A DNA stretch of 64,000 nt, taken from an uncultured Caulobacterales bacterium (GTDB lineage Bacteria; Pseudomonadota; Alphaproteobacteria; Caulobacterales; Maricaulaceae). The translations under genes and the position numbers were made by a program. The notes below the pieces were generated by a model. The model ran no database searches. It was not told where the DNA came from and saw only the letters and a list, made by a program, of their open reading frames with translations. Shown piece by piece: positions 40,761 through 49,390 of this stretch (positions are counted from its first letter, which is position 1; the number at the start of each line of letters is the position of its first letter). The DNA is taken from assembly GCA_947503715.1 (NCBI GenBank), contig CANNER010000001.1, positions 248,001-312,000 on the forward strand, written 5' to 3'.

Positions 40761-43216
40761 TGAATTTGAGTGAATATCAAAAGCGGCCTGATTGCCTATC
40801 TGATTACCTGCCTTGGACAGCGCTCATTGCGCCCGGCACGGTGCTCAATAAGGACGGGAGTTTTCAGCGCACGGCTGAATTTCGTGGCCCCGACCTTGAA
40901 AGCTCGACAGAAGAAGAATTAGTGGCGACCTGTGCGCGCCTCAATAATGCGCTTCGCCGTTTCGGGTCTGGATGGGCGCTTTACTTTGAAGCCGCGCGTA
41001 TTCCGGCCCGTGAATACCCGGTGTCTGAATTTGCTGATCCAGCGGCCTGGATAGTCGAGCAGGAACGCAGAGGCGAATTTGAAGAAGAAGCTGGTCAGCG
41101 CGACTTGTTTGAGAGCGTCTATTATCTGACGTTTCAGCTTATTCCGCCAGCAGACAGATCCAGTAAGGCCGAAAGCTGGATTATAGAAACGCCTAACGAC
41201 GATAAGGGCGTATCGGTTCAAGACCACCTACAAAGCTTCATGTCAGAGTGTGATAGGTGTTTGGACCTTCTGCAAAGCCAATTCCCGATGGCCGACTGGC
41301 TGGATGATGATGCAACGCTGACATATTTACACTCAACGGTTTCCCCAAAACGTCACCTTATCAAAACACCTGAAACGCCGGCTTATATTGATAGCTTTAT
41401 CGGCGGCGCTGATATGGTTGGTGGGCTGGTCCCGCGCCTTGGCGAGCATTCAATCCATACGGTGACGATACTTGGATTTCCGAGCGAGACGACGCCGGGC
41501 ATATTGGATGAGCTCAATACGCTCGGTTTTTCATATCGCTGGATGACGCGCTTCTTACCGCTCTCCAAGGCAGAAGCCTCGAAGGTCATTACTAAAACGC
41601 GGCGGCAATGGTTTGCCAAACGTAAGTCGGTTGTCGCGCTCCTCAAAGAAGCGCTGATGAATGAAAGTTCGCCATTGGTAGATAGCGACGCTGACAATAA
41701 AGCCATTGATGCCGATGCGGCGCTGCAAGACCTCGGCGGAGATTACGTGTCCTACGGCTATATGACGACAGCCATATGCGTCATGGATGAAGACGCCACG
41801 ACGGCTGAGGCGCGCATTAGAGCGGTTGAGCGCATAATCAATGGGCGCGGGTTTGTGACCATACACGAGAAGGTCAATGCCGTTGACGCTTGGCTTGGCA
41901 CGCATCCCGGCAATCCATATGCCAATGTGCGCGTCCCTTTGGTTTCCACATTAAACCTCGCGCACATGATGCCGCTATCAGCAGTTTGGGCCGGGCCGGA
42001 AGGCAACGCGCATTTGGGCGGCGCGCCGCTTTTATATGCCACGACAGAAGATCACACGCCGTTTCGATTGGTGACTCATCAAGGGGATGTTGGCCACACA
42101 TTGGTTGTTGGGCCTACAGGTGCAGGTAAATCCGTCTTGCTCAACCTGCTGTCCATGCAGTTCAAACGCTATCCTGACGCGCAAGTTTTCACCTTCGACA
42201 AAGGCGCTTCTTCACGCGCGATGATTGAGGCGCTTGGCGGCGATTTCTACGCACTTGGCGAAACAGACACAGGGTTAGTTTTTCAGCCTTTACGTGGAAT
42301 TGATGAACCGAATGAAATGGCGTGGGCCTCGGAATGGATTTCAAGATTGCTGGTTTCCAAAGGCGTTAATGTGACGGCGGAAGTTGAAAACACCGTCTGG
42401 TCAGCGTTGCAAAGTCTTGCCAGCGCACCCGAAGATCAGCGCACGCTCACAGGGCTGTCAGCCTTAATCCAGGATAGCGATTTACGTCTGGCTTTAAAGC
42501 CGTTCACGCTCGAAGGCGCTTACGGTCATATTCTTGACGGGAATGAAGATACGCTTCGTGATAACGCCGTGCAGGCTTTTGAGATGGAAGAATTGATGCA
42601 CTCAAAAGCGCTTGTTGCGCCCGTGCTGACCTATCTGTTTCATAAGCTCGAAGCACGTTTTGATGGTAAACCTACATTCCTAATACTGGATGAAGCGTGG
42701 GTCTTCCTTGATGACCCGATGTTTGCAGACCGCATTCGAGAATGGCTTAAAGTTCTTCGTAAGAAAAATGTCTCCGTTATCTTCGCCACGCAGTCACTCG
42801 CGGATATCGCCAATAGCCCAATTGCGCCTGCGATTATTGAGAGCTGTTTGTCTCGCATCTTTTTGCCCAATAACCGCGCAATGGAGCCTCAACAGCGAGA
42901 AGCTTATGACCGCTTCGGCCTTAACAAACGACAGGTTCAAATCATCGCCTCGGCCACACCCAAGCGGGATTACTATTTCCAAAGTCACGGCGGAAATCGC
43001 CTGTTTGATTTGCAGCTAGGTCCGGTTGCACTCGCCTTTTGCGCTGCGGGCTCCGAGAAAGACCAAGCCCAAATTGACCGCGTTCTTGAACTGGGCGGCC
43101 ACGATAGTTTCGCGGCGCATTGGCTGCGCTTCAAGGGCTTGGAATGGGCCGCAGACCTTATGACTGAGCAATTTGATGAAGAGGAGTATGTACCATGGCT
43201 AGACGTCGCGGAATAA
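40757..43216 (+). CDS. trbE: TrbE/VirB4-type secretion ATPase
   Basis: 819 residues, full length. The N-terminal CagE/VirB4 domain begins LSEYQKRPDCLSDYLPW. Walker A GPTGAGKS lies near 451-458 and Walker B FLILDEAWVFLDDP near 640, with FATQSLADIANS and a C-terminal RecA-like part. It energises pilus biogenesis and transfer. The TrbJ start lies 22 bases inside its end. Confidence 0.94.
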   Translation: MMNLSEYQKRPDCLSDYLPWTALIAPGTVLNKDGSFQRTAEFRGPDLESSTEEELVATCARLNNALRRFGSGWALYFEAARIPAREYPVSEFADPAAWIVEQERRGEFEEEAGQRDLFESVYYLTFQLIPPADRSSKAESWIIETPNDDKGVSVQDHLQSFMSECDRCLDLLQSQFPMADWLDDDATLTYLHSTVSPKRHLIKTPETPAYIDSFIGGADMVGGLVPRLGEHSIHTVTILGFPSETTPGILDELNTLGFSYRWMTRFLPLSKAEASKVITKTRRQWFAKRKSVVALLKEALMNESSPLVDSDADNKAIDADAALQDLGGDYVSYGYMTTAICVMDEDATTAEARIRAVERIINGRGFVTIHEKVNAVDAWLGTHPGNPYANVRVPLVSTLNLAHMMPLSAVWAGPEGNAHLGGAPLLYATTEDHTPFRLVTHQGDVGHTLVVGPTGAGKSVLLNLLSMQFKRYPDAQVFTFDKGASSRAMIEALGGDFYALGETDTGLVFQPLRGIDEPNEMAWASEWISRLLVSKGVNVTAEVENTVWSALQSLASAPEDQRTLTGLSALIQDSDLRLALKPFTLEGAYGHILDGNEDTLRDNAVQAFEMEELMHSKALVAPVLTYLFHKLEARFDGKPTFLILDEAWVFLDDPMFADRIREWLKVLRKKNVSVIFATQSLADIANSPIAPAIIESCLSRIFLPNNRAMEPQQREAYDRFGLNKRQVQIIASATPKRDYYFQSHGGNRLFDLQLGPVALAFCAAGSEKDQAQIDRVLELGGHDSFAAHWLRFKGLEWAADLMTEQFDEEEYVPWLDVAE

Positions 43217-43926
43217 TCACACTGGCTTTAATCGCGGCAATGGGGATTTCCCATGCGCCCGCAAGTCATGCCCAATTTGGCGGCGTCGTTTATGACCCGG
43301 CCAACTATGTTCAAAACTTCTATACAGCGGTGCGCAGCTACACCCAAATTATTCGCCAAGCGCAGCAGCTTCGTAATGAAGCAAACATGCTTATCAATCA
43401 GGCCAAGCATTTATCCAGATTGGATATAAATTCCGCGACTGACTTGAACCGTATTTTGAACGAAATTGCATACTTGAACCGGCAAGCGGAGAACGTCGCC
43501 TATGATGTGAACCGGACAAGAGAGCTTATCCGCGAACACTTTCCTGAGAGTTATGATGGCATGTCGCAAGATGAGCTAATGGTTCAGGCGGAAGCCCAAT
43601 TTCAAATGTCAGAGCGCGCTCAAAATGAAGCCATGCTCATGCAGTCGAAAATGGTGGAGAGCCTTCAGGAAGATCAGCTTTTACTTGGCCAGCTTATGAA
43701 CAGTAGCCACGGGGCCGTTGGCGAGCTGCAAGCCACCCAATCGACTAACCAGCTCATGGGACTGCTCGTCAAACAGTCCATGCAAGCGCAGCAAATGCAA
43801 ATTACCCAAGCGCGCGCAGGCAGTCTTGAAGCTACGCGCCAATTAGCGCTCGAAAAAGAAGCCCGTGCCCGCAGACGGCTTTTCATGGGCAATGCAAGTG
43901 ACGCTTATAGCGGAGGCACACCGTAA
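43195..43926 (+). CDS. trbJ: TrbJ/VirB5-type protein
   Basis: 243 residues with a signal peptide (1-26, cleavage after SHA) and the TrbJ pattern VVYDPANYVQNFYTAVR, followed by long coiled-coil helices rich in Gln/Glu/Ala (about 55-220). VirB5-type proteins sit at the pilus tip and contact the recipient. In RP4 the entry-exclusion gene trbK follows; here trbL follows at once (one-base overlap). Confidence 0.9.
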   Translation: MARRRGIITLALIAAMGISHAPASHAQFGGVVYDPANYVQNFYTAVRSYTQIIRQAQQLRNEANMLINQAKHLSRLDINSATDLNRILNEIAYLNRQAENVAYDVNRTRELIREHFPESYDGMSQDELMVQAEAQFQMSERAQNEAMLMQSKMVESLQEDQLLLGQLMNSSHGAVGELQATQSTNQLMGLLVKQSMQAQQMQITQARAGSLEATRQLALEKEARARRRLFMGNASDAYSGGTP

Positions 43927-45293
43927 TGGCTGATCCAACAAGTCTCGGCGTGATTGACGAATTTGTCGTCACTTTCACAAGTTATATTGATAGCGGCTTT
44001 GGCCTCCTGGGCGGCGAGGTTCAATACCTCACGGCTATACTGATAGGAATCGATATTACCTTGGCAGGCCTTTATTGGGCCATGGGGTCTGATAATTCAG
44101 TCATCGGAAAATTTCTCAAAAAGGTCATGTATGTCGGCGTCTTTGCGCTGATCATCACGAACTTCTCCGGCCTTGCAAATATCGTCTTTAACAGCTTCGG
44201 CGGTCTTGGGTTAAAAGCGACGGCCACTACAATGACCGCAGACGATCTGCTGCGCCCGGGTTTCATTGCCAATACGGGCTTTCAGGCCGCTCACCCGATT
44301 TTGACGCAAATAGGTGAGCTTACTGGGCCTGTGAAATTCTTTCACAATATCGTCTTGATTGTGGCGCTTTTCCTGGCGTGGATCATCACCATGTTCGCCT
44401 TCTTTTTTATCGCGATACAACTCTTTGTGACCATTCTTGAGTTCAAGCTGACAACGCTTGCAGGGTTCATTCTGATACCCTTCGCGCTTTGGAATAAGAC
44501 ATCTTTCTTAGCGGAAAAGGTTCTTGGGAACGTCGTGGCCAGCGGAATTAAACTTATGGTGCTCGCTATCATCATAGGCATTGGCTCGACTATTTTTGGC
44601 GATATCACATCAGCTTTTGCGCCGCCCGCGAGCGACCCGGATATGATTGTGCCTATTACGCTCAAAGACGCGGCTTCCATCATGCTCGGCTCTATGGCCT
44701 TACTGGCTCTCGGCATCTTTGGGCCGGGTATTGCAACTGGCCTGGTCTCAGGCGCGCCGCAATTAGGTGCAGGCGCAGCCGTAGGCACAATGGCGGCGAT
44801 TGGCGCTGGCGCATTAGCCGGCGGAGCCGCCGCTGGTGCAGGTATTAAAGGCATCGGCAAAGGCGCAGCCGCTTCGGTGAAAGCGGGCGCATCCATGGCG
44901 GGCGGCTCTAAAATCGCTTTCACACTTGGCAGCATGTCCCAAGGCGGCGGTATCAGAGGCGCGGCCGCAGGTGTCGGCGCAGTCGCTCAAGCGGGCGTCA
45001 TGTCAGTTGCTAAAGCCGGAGGCCGTAAGGCGCTCGCTGCGGGCGGCGCTGTATCAACCGCGCATGGGAATGGGATGCGCGGCGGGATGGCAGCATTGTC
45101 CAAAGGTATGAAAGCGCCGCGTAAAGATGGCGGCGGAGCCGCTTCGGGCGAAACGGGCAAAGGCCCAAATTGGGCCAAGAAAGTTCACCGCCAACAACAA
45201 ACGCGCCACGCAACACGCACGGCCACAAATGCACTTCGCGGCGGAGACGGCGGCGGTAGTGGAAGCGGCCCATCCCTTAACCCTGACGCATAG
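43926..45293 (+). CDS. trbL: TrbL/VirB6-type channel protein
   Basis: 455 residues: multiple hydrophobic helices between about 15 and 275, then a ~170-residue Gly/Ala-rich C-terminal region (GAGALAGGAAAGAG...) and a basic tail. This is the normal TrbL architecture of a polytopic inner-membrane channel component. Located directly after trbJ, with no trbK between. An AGGAGG site 23 bases downstream begins the trbF segment. Confidence 0.9.
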   Translation: MADPTSLGVIDEFVVTFTSYIDSGFGLLGGEVQYLTAILIGIDITLAGLYWAMGSDNSVIGKFLKKVMYVGVFALIITNFSGLANIVFNSFGGLGLKATATTMTADDLLRPGFIANTGFQAAHPILTQIGELTGPVKFFHNIVLIVALFLAWIITMFAFFFIAIQLFVTILEFKLTTLAGFILIPFALWNKTSFLAEKVLGNVVASGIKLMVLAIIIGIGSTIFGDITSAFAPPASDPDMIVPITLKDAASIMLGSMALLALGIFGPGIATGLVSGAPQLGAGAAVGTMAAIGAGALAGGAAAGAGIKGIGKGAAASVKAGASMAGGSKIAFTLGSMSQGGGIRGAAAGVGAVAQAGVMSVAKAGGRKALAAGGAVSTAHGNGMRGGMAALSKGMKAPRKDGGGAASGETGKGPNWAKKVHRQQQTRHATRTATNALRGGDGGGSGSGPSLNPDA

Positions 45294-45315
45294 ATCCGAA
45301 TAGGAGGACAAGACG

Positions 45316-46017
45316 ATGAAATGGAAACGTAGCCAATCAAAATTTGGAAAAACACCTATCCCTGAAACGCCTTATCAACGCGCAGGACAGAAAGAGGACC
45401 GGAGATTAGGCCGTGCCAATGCGCGCGGTAACAGATGGTGCTTGGCCTTTTGCGGCGCGATGGGATTAGCCGCGCTATCCACCAGCGGCCTAATTTACCA
45501 AAGCGCGCAAGCCAGCATCGTGCCGTGGGTTGTTGAAGTTGACGAAACGGGCGCGGTTAAAGCGTCCGGCCCTGCGCAAACGAATTTTAAACCCTCAGAT
45601 GCCCAGATTGCGCATCAATTGGCGCGCTTCATTACAAATGTTCGCTCGGTTTCAATCGACCCCGTAGTCCTGCGCGATAATTGGCTAAACGCTTATAATT
45701 ACGCCACAGATCAAGCGGCACTTACGCTCAATACCTACGCCAATGAGAATGACCCGTTTGCCGATATTGGGCAGCGAAGCGTTACTGTGGATGTCACGAG
45801 TATCGTGCGCTCATCAGAGGACAGTTTCGAGGTGCGTTGGCGTGAGAAGTCTTTCCGAAATGGCGCGCAGCTAACCGTTCAAACTTACACGGCAAGCCTG
45901 TCAATTATCACGAAAACTCCAACAGACGCCGAGACGTTGCACCGCAATCCGCTCGGTCTCTATGTCCACGGACTTCACTGGTCAAAAGACCTCAATGCAA
46001 CAGGAGCTTCACAATGA
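45316..46017 (+). CDS. trbF: TrbF/VirB8-type protein
   Basis: 233 residues: basic N-terminal cytoplasmic tail with NPETPYQRAGQ-like sequence (TPYQRAGQKEDRR), one membrane helix (about 40-60), then a VirB8 NTF2-like periplasmic domain (about 75-230; VPWVVEVDETGAV, FEVRWREKSF, NPLGLYVHGLHWS at the end). Scaffold of the inner-membrane complex. AGGAGG precedes the ATG by eight bases. Confidence 0.92.
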   Translation: MKWKRSQSKFGKTPIPETPYQRAGQKEDRRLGRANARGNRWCLAFCGAMGLAALSTSGLIYQSAQASIVPWVVEVDETGAVKASGPAQTNFKPSDAQIAHQLARFITNVRSVSIDPVVLRDNWLNAYNYATDQAALTLNTYANENDPFADIGQRSVTVDVTSIVRSSEDSFEVRWREKSFRNGAQLTVQTYTASLSIITKTPTDAETLHRNPLGLYVHGLHWSKDLNATGASQ

Positions 46018-47066
46018 GACAGCCATCAAACCTGCCGCGCCAAATGATGACCGCATCAATTTTGGTTGTCGCTATCAGCTTATCAGGCTGTGCCAGCCTT
46101 CAAGGTGTTTGGGGGGATTTAAAACCCGGGAGCGTGACCACGCCTGACGAAATGTCCAAGGCTCTATATCTGCCCGAAACGCCGGAGGCATACGACGTGT
46201 TGACTGAGACTGAAGGTTACACAGACCTTGGAATGCCCACCTTGATGATGGACGGGCAAATGAAGCCGATGTCTCTTGATGTAGAACTGATTCATCGCGG
46301 GCCATCATTGTCAGGGTTTCAGGCTGTGAGCTATGCCAATGACGCGGCTATCGTAAAGCCGACAACTGACAATTATCTCAATGCCATTCAGCTTTACCCC
46401 TACACACCGGGATCGCTCTATCAGGTTTATACATCGCCCACTCAGATTACGGATATTGCTTTGGAAAAGGGCGAAGGGCTTATCACTGTCTCCGCAGGTG
46501 ACACGGAACGCTGGACAGTAGGAGATACGGTTTCAGGGTCAGGGGTGAATGAACAGGTTCATATTCTAGTGAAGCCCATGGCGGCAAATCTCTCGACCAA
46601 TGCCATTATCACTTCGACGCGGCGGACCTATTATCTGGACCTGAAGTCATTTACTGACACATATATGGCGGCAGTCTCTTGGCGTTATCCGCATGACGCC
46701 ATCAGAAATATTCGCAAAAATTCACCTGAAACATCCCTTGTGACCCAAGCGAGTTATGAGAGGGTAGATGCCAATCTAAAACCAGACGATTTGCGTTTTG
46801 ATTATATCATCAAAGGTGACGACCCGCATTGGAGGCCAACGCGCGTCTTTGACGATGGCTCAAAGGTCTTCATTGAATTTCCCAAAGGGTTGGCCGTATC
46901 CGAAGCGCCGCCATTATTCGTCACAGACGATAAAGGCAGCATAAGCAAGCTCGTAAATTATCGGGTCAAAGACGGCTATTATGTCGTGGACCGTTTATTC
47001 GATGCCGCTGAATTGCGCCTTGGTGAAAAGAAGCAAACCGTGGTTCGCATTGAGCGCGCGTCATGA
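46014..47066 (+). CDS. trbG: TrbG/VirB9-type protein
   Basis: 350 residues with a lipoprotein-type signal (LSGCA, about 23-27) and the VirB9 domain: IQLYPYTPGSLYQVYTSP, ISTRRTYYLDLKS-like (TSTRRTYYLDLKS), VAAVSWRYP-like (AAVSWRYP), and DGYYVVDRLFDAAELRLG near the end. Forms the outer-membrane ring of the secretion channel with TrbI. Overlaps neighbours by four bases on both sides. In the VirB system the lipoprotein is VirB7; here TrbG itself has the lipobox. Confidence 0.92.
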   Translation: MRQPSNLPRQMMTASILVVAISLSGCASLQGVWGDLKPGSVTTPDEMSKALYLPETPEAYDVLTETEGYTDLGMPTLMMDGQMKPMSLDVELIHRGPSLSGFQAVSYANDAAIVKPTTDNYLNAIQLYPYTPGSLYQVYTSPTQITDIALEKGEGLITVSAGDTERWTVGDTVSGSGVNEQVHILVKPMAANLSTNAIITSTRRTYYLDLKSFTDTYMAAVSWRYPHDAIRNIRKNSPETSLVTQASYERVDANLKPDDLRFDYIIKGDDPHWRPTRVFDDGSKVFIEFPKGLAVSEAPPLFVTDDKGSISKLVNYRVKDGYYVVDRLFDAAELRLGEKKQTVVRIERAS

Positions 47067-48316
47067 GTGACATAACCCCAAATCTTTCCATACGAGCACG
47101 GCCTCGCGCAGTGCGCCGTTTTAGTCGCAAAGCGCTATTGGGCGGTGCGGCTGTTTTAGGCGCAGTTATGTTCGGAGCCTTGGCGATGGCGCTTCAATCA
47201 CCCGTGCATGATGAAAAAGCAGAAGAGCTCTACAATGTCACGCATAAGCCCATGGCCGCAGGACTCGAGCTATTGCCAAAGACCTATGAGGATATGAAGC
47301 CTACTTTGGGACCGCCTTTGCCGGGTGATCTTGGCGCAGCTTATCTGTCAAAAGACCAAGCTGTTTCAGTGCCTCCCATATCGGAAGTGGCTTTAAAGCC
47401 CCGACCCCAAAAGCGAGTGTCATATAGCGCGCCGCCGCCATCATCTCAGCCTGCCGCGCCCGTCTATGATCCACCGACCCAGCAGCCGAAAACTCAGAAC
47501 TTATTCTTTAATGTGGGCCGTAAAGCTTCAAGCGGTCAGGTTCAGCAATACGCAAGTGCTGCGCCCGTCGATCAGCTAAGCCAAGGTCTTGGGTTTCCTG
47601 TTCCGCAAATACCGGGCTATCCCGCGCCGCCTACGGGATTTGATTTGAGCGGCGGCCAGAGTGACCCAAATGGGCAAGTTGATAAGCAGGCTTTCTTAGA
47701 TCGGGATACAGACGATATTTATAACTCGCATGGCCTAGTTTCTCCGCGTTCACCCTATCAGGTGATGGCAGGTAACATTATTCCAGCCTCACTGGTCACA
47801 GGACTAAATTCAGACTTGCCGGGCCAAGTCATCGGCCAAGTGACTGAGAACATCTATGATACGGTGACAGGACAGCATCTGCTTATCCCGCAAGGCTCTC
47901 GTTTAATGGGACGATATGATAGCGTCATCGCATTTGGCCAGAGCCGCGCGCTCGTTGTCTGGACGCGGCTCATTCTACCTAATGGCGATAGCATTCAGCT
48001 TGATAATTTGCCGGGCTCTGACAGTCAGGGTTTTGCTGGGCTTAAGGACAAGGTCGATAAACACACATGGCAATTCATTAAAGGCGCCGCCTTGTCGTCT
48101 CTGCTCTCTATTGGATCAGAGCTTGCCAGTGATGACGGTGACCGCCTGACACGGGCATTGCAAAACGCGGGGCAAGACACTGCCAACATTGCCGGGCAGC
48201 GGATTATAGATCGTAACCTCAATGTGCAGCCGACTCTCAAAGTGCGCCAAGGCTGGCGGTTTAACGTCATCGTCTCGCGCGACCTTATTCTTAAACCATA
48301 TGGAGCAAGCCCATGA
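47063..48316 (+). CDS. trbI: TrbI/VirB10-type protein
   Basis: 417 residues: short cytoplasmic tail, membrane helix (about 26-44), a Pro-rich periplasmic linker (about 105-200), then the VirB10 beta-barrel domain with SPYQVMAGNIIPASLVTGL near 231 and PQGSRLMGRYDS near 277. It spans from the inner membrane to the outer-membrane pore and senses ATP use. Overlaps the DUF2274 gene by four bases. Confidence 0.93.
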   Translation: MSDITPNLSIRARPRAVRRFSRKALLGGAAVLGAVMFGALAMALQSPVHDEKAEELYNVTHKPMAAGLELLPKTYEDMKPTLGPPLPGDLGAAYLSKDQAVSVPPISEVALKPRPQKRVSYSAPPPSSQPAAPVYDPPTQQPKTQNLFFNVGRKASSGQVQQYASAAPVDQLSQGLGFPVPQIPGYPAPPTGFDLSGGQSDPNGQVDKQAFLDRDTDDIYNSHGLVSPRSPYQVMAGNIIPASLVTGLNSDLPGQVIGQVTENIYDTVTGQHLLIPQGSRLMGRYDSVIAFGQSRALVVWTRLILPNGDSIQLDNLPGSDSQGFAGLKDKVDKHTWQFIKGAALSSLLSIGSELASDDGDRLTRALQNAGQDTANIAGQRIIDRNLNVQPTLKVRQGWRFNVIVSRDLILKPYGASP

Positions 48317-48537
48317 GCCAGCCTCAGATAAAATTACAAAAACTCCCCGATACCAAGCCAACCAAGCACACAATCTCTGTGATGCCGGACTTGGAAGCTG
48401 ATTTGGAGGCCTACGCCAAAGTCTATGAAAAGACTTATGGCGAAAAGGCCAACGTCTCGGCGCTTATCCCGTCTATGCTTGCAAGTTTTCTTGCCGGTGA
48501 TGCGGGCTTCAAAAAGGCCAAGCGAGAGCTGGCCTAA
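48313..48537 (+). CDS. DUF2274 protein
   Basis: 74 residues with the DUF2274 pattern (KLPDTKPTKHTISVMPDLEADLEAYAKVY, ending in PSMLASFLAGD). These small proteins follow trbI in most alphaproteobacterial trb clusters; function unknown. Translationally coupled to trbI by overlap. Confidence 0.85.
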   Translation: MSQPQIKLQKLPDTKPTKHTISVMPDLEADLEAYAKVYEKTYGEKANVSALIPSMLASFLAGDAGFKKAKRELA

Positions 48538-48570
48538 CTTCCACCACGTCAAGCACAGGAGAAAAACGCT

Positions 48571-48891
48571 ATGGCTACTATTGGAACATTCAAACCAACT
48601 GCGACGGGCTTTGAGGGCACGATCGCAACACTCATGACAAACAAGAAGGTTCGCTTTGTGGCGAATGAAAAGAAAAAGACAGAAAACAGTCCAGACTACT
48701 TCGTGAAGTCCGGCCGTTGTGATCTCGGCGTGGCATGGAATGATGTAACAGAGCCGCAGGACGACACAGAGCCGCTGGAGTATATCAGCGTGAAGCTTGA
48801 CGGCCCTGAAATGACAAAGCCGATTAACGCGGCATTGTTTCATCGTGAAGATGGTGCAGACCTCGTTTGGTCTCGTCCAAAGTCACAGTAA
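48571..48891 (+). CDS. DUF736 protein (second copy)
   Basis: 106 residues of the DUF736 family (MATIGTFKPTATGFEGTIATL, NKKVRFVANEKK, VKSGRCDLGVAWN, EYISVKLDGPEM). Divergent from the copy at 27,173, so probably not a recent duplication. AGGAG lies upstream of the ATG. It closes the trb operon; a hairpin follows. Confidence 0.88.
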   Translation: MATIGTFKPTATGFEGTIATLMTNKKVRFVANEKKKTENSPDYFVKSGRCDLGVAWNDVTEPQDDTEPLEYISVKLDGPEMTKPINAALFHREDGADLVWSRPKSQ

Positions 48892-48907
48892 GTCTAAAAA
48901 AAAGGAC

Positions 48908-48932
48908 TTCTGGCGGGCAGGGCTCGCCAGAA
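48908..48932 (+). terminator. Hairpin at the end of the trb operon
   Basis: Perfect 8-bp stem TTCTGGCG / CGCCAGAA with a 9-base loop, preceded by an A-tract and followed by CTTTATAT. Probable, possibly bidirectional, terminator with a weak U-tract. Confidence 0.55.
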
Positions 48933-48938
48933 CTTTAT

Positions 48939-49127
48939 ATGATTATAGAAACCTCAGATATTGAGCGCTGTCTAAAAACAGTCGCACGTTTGGTGGAAGC
49001 CTACGGTGATGACTACTGGGCTACATTTGAACGTCTAGAGGTCGAATTGGAAGAGAGGCAGCAAAGACTGGTTCGGCTTAGAAAGTTTAGACGTAGACGT
49101 AAATTAAGTGCAGGCGAGCTTGAGTAA
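48939..49127 (+). CDS. Small hypothetical protein near the element end
   Basis: 62 residues from the ATG at 48,939: helical and highly charged (ARLVEAYGDDYWATFERLEVELEE, then an Arg-rich RLRKFRRRRK). It starts six bases after the hairpin and has no clear ribosome-binding site, so translation is uncertain. The composition looks protein-like, and small genes at this place near attachment ends are common. No family recognised. Confidence 0.45.
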   Translation: MIIETSDIERCLKTVARLVEAYGDDYWATFERLEVELEERQQRLVRLRKFRRRRKLSAGELE

Positions 49128-49262
49128 TTGTTACCCAGCCTGATTCTGAAGACACCATCCAACCAAATTTTTTAGCATCAGCCCTATTGTCTGGATTTGA
49201 TCAATTGTAGACAATGGTCATCATTGCGGATAATTATAAATAGTTCGATTTATTCCAGCTTT

Positions 49263-49298
49263 GGTGTAACAAATGGTGTAACAAACGGTGTAACAAAG
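49263..49298 (+). repeat. Three 12-bp direct repeats inside the element end
   Basis: Head-to-tail GGTGTAACAAAT, GGTGTAACAAAC and GGTGTAACAAAG, about 52 bases from the tRNA-like att core. Plausible arm-type binding sites for the element's tyrosine integrase. Confidence 0.6.
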
Positions 49299-49349
49299 TG
49301 GGCCTAAGTATCACCTAAGTTATTGAAAATTATATATTTTTTGACCTTA

Positions 49350-49372
49350 TTCGAGTCTTCTCGGCCGCACCA
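49350..49372 (+). other. Attachment site: displaced 3' end of a tRNA gene
   Basis: TTCGAGTCTTCTCGGCCGCA + CCA reads as a T-loop (TTCGAGT), T-stem strand, acceptor strand (CGGCCGC) and encoded CCA, most like a tRNA-Leu. The bases before it are AT-rich with no tRNA body, so it is a 3' fragment left by site-specific integration. It separates the conjugative element from chromosomal ccm genes. The intact tRNA and the integrase should lie left of the window. Confidence 0.75.
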
Positions 49373-49390
49373 TTTCTCCAATCTCTCTGA

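Noticed and set aside
36575-48316. Type VI or other secretion system
   Set aside because: Gene set and order are those of a Trb-type conjugation system.
49176-49307. Short frame reading GVTNGVTNGVTK through the 12-bp repeats as an integrase remnant
   Set aside because: No start codon and no tyrosine-recombinase motif; repeats as DNA-binding sites are simpler.
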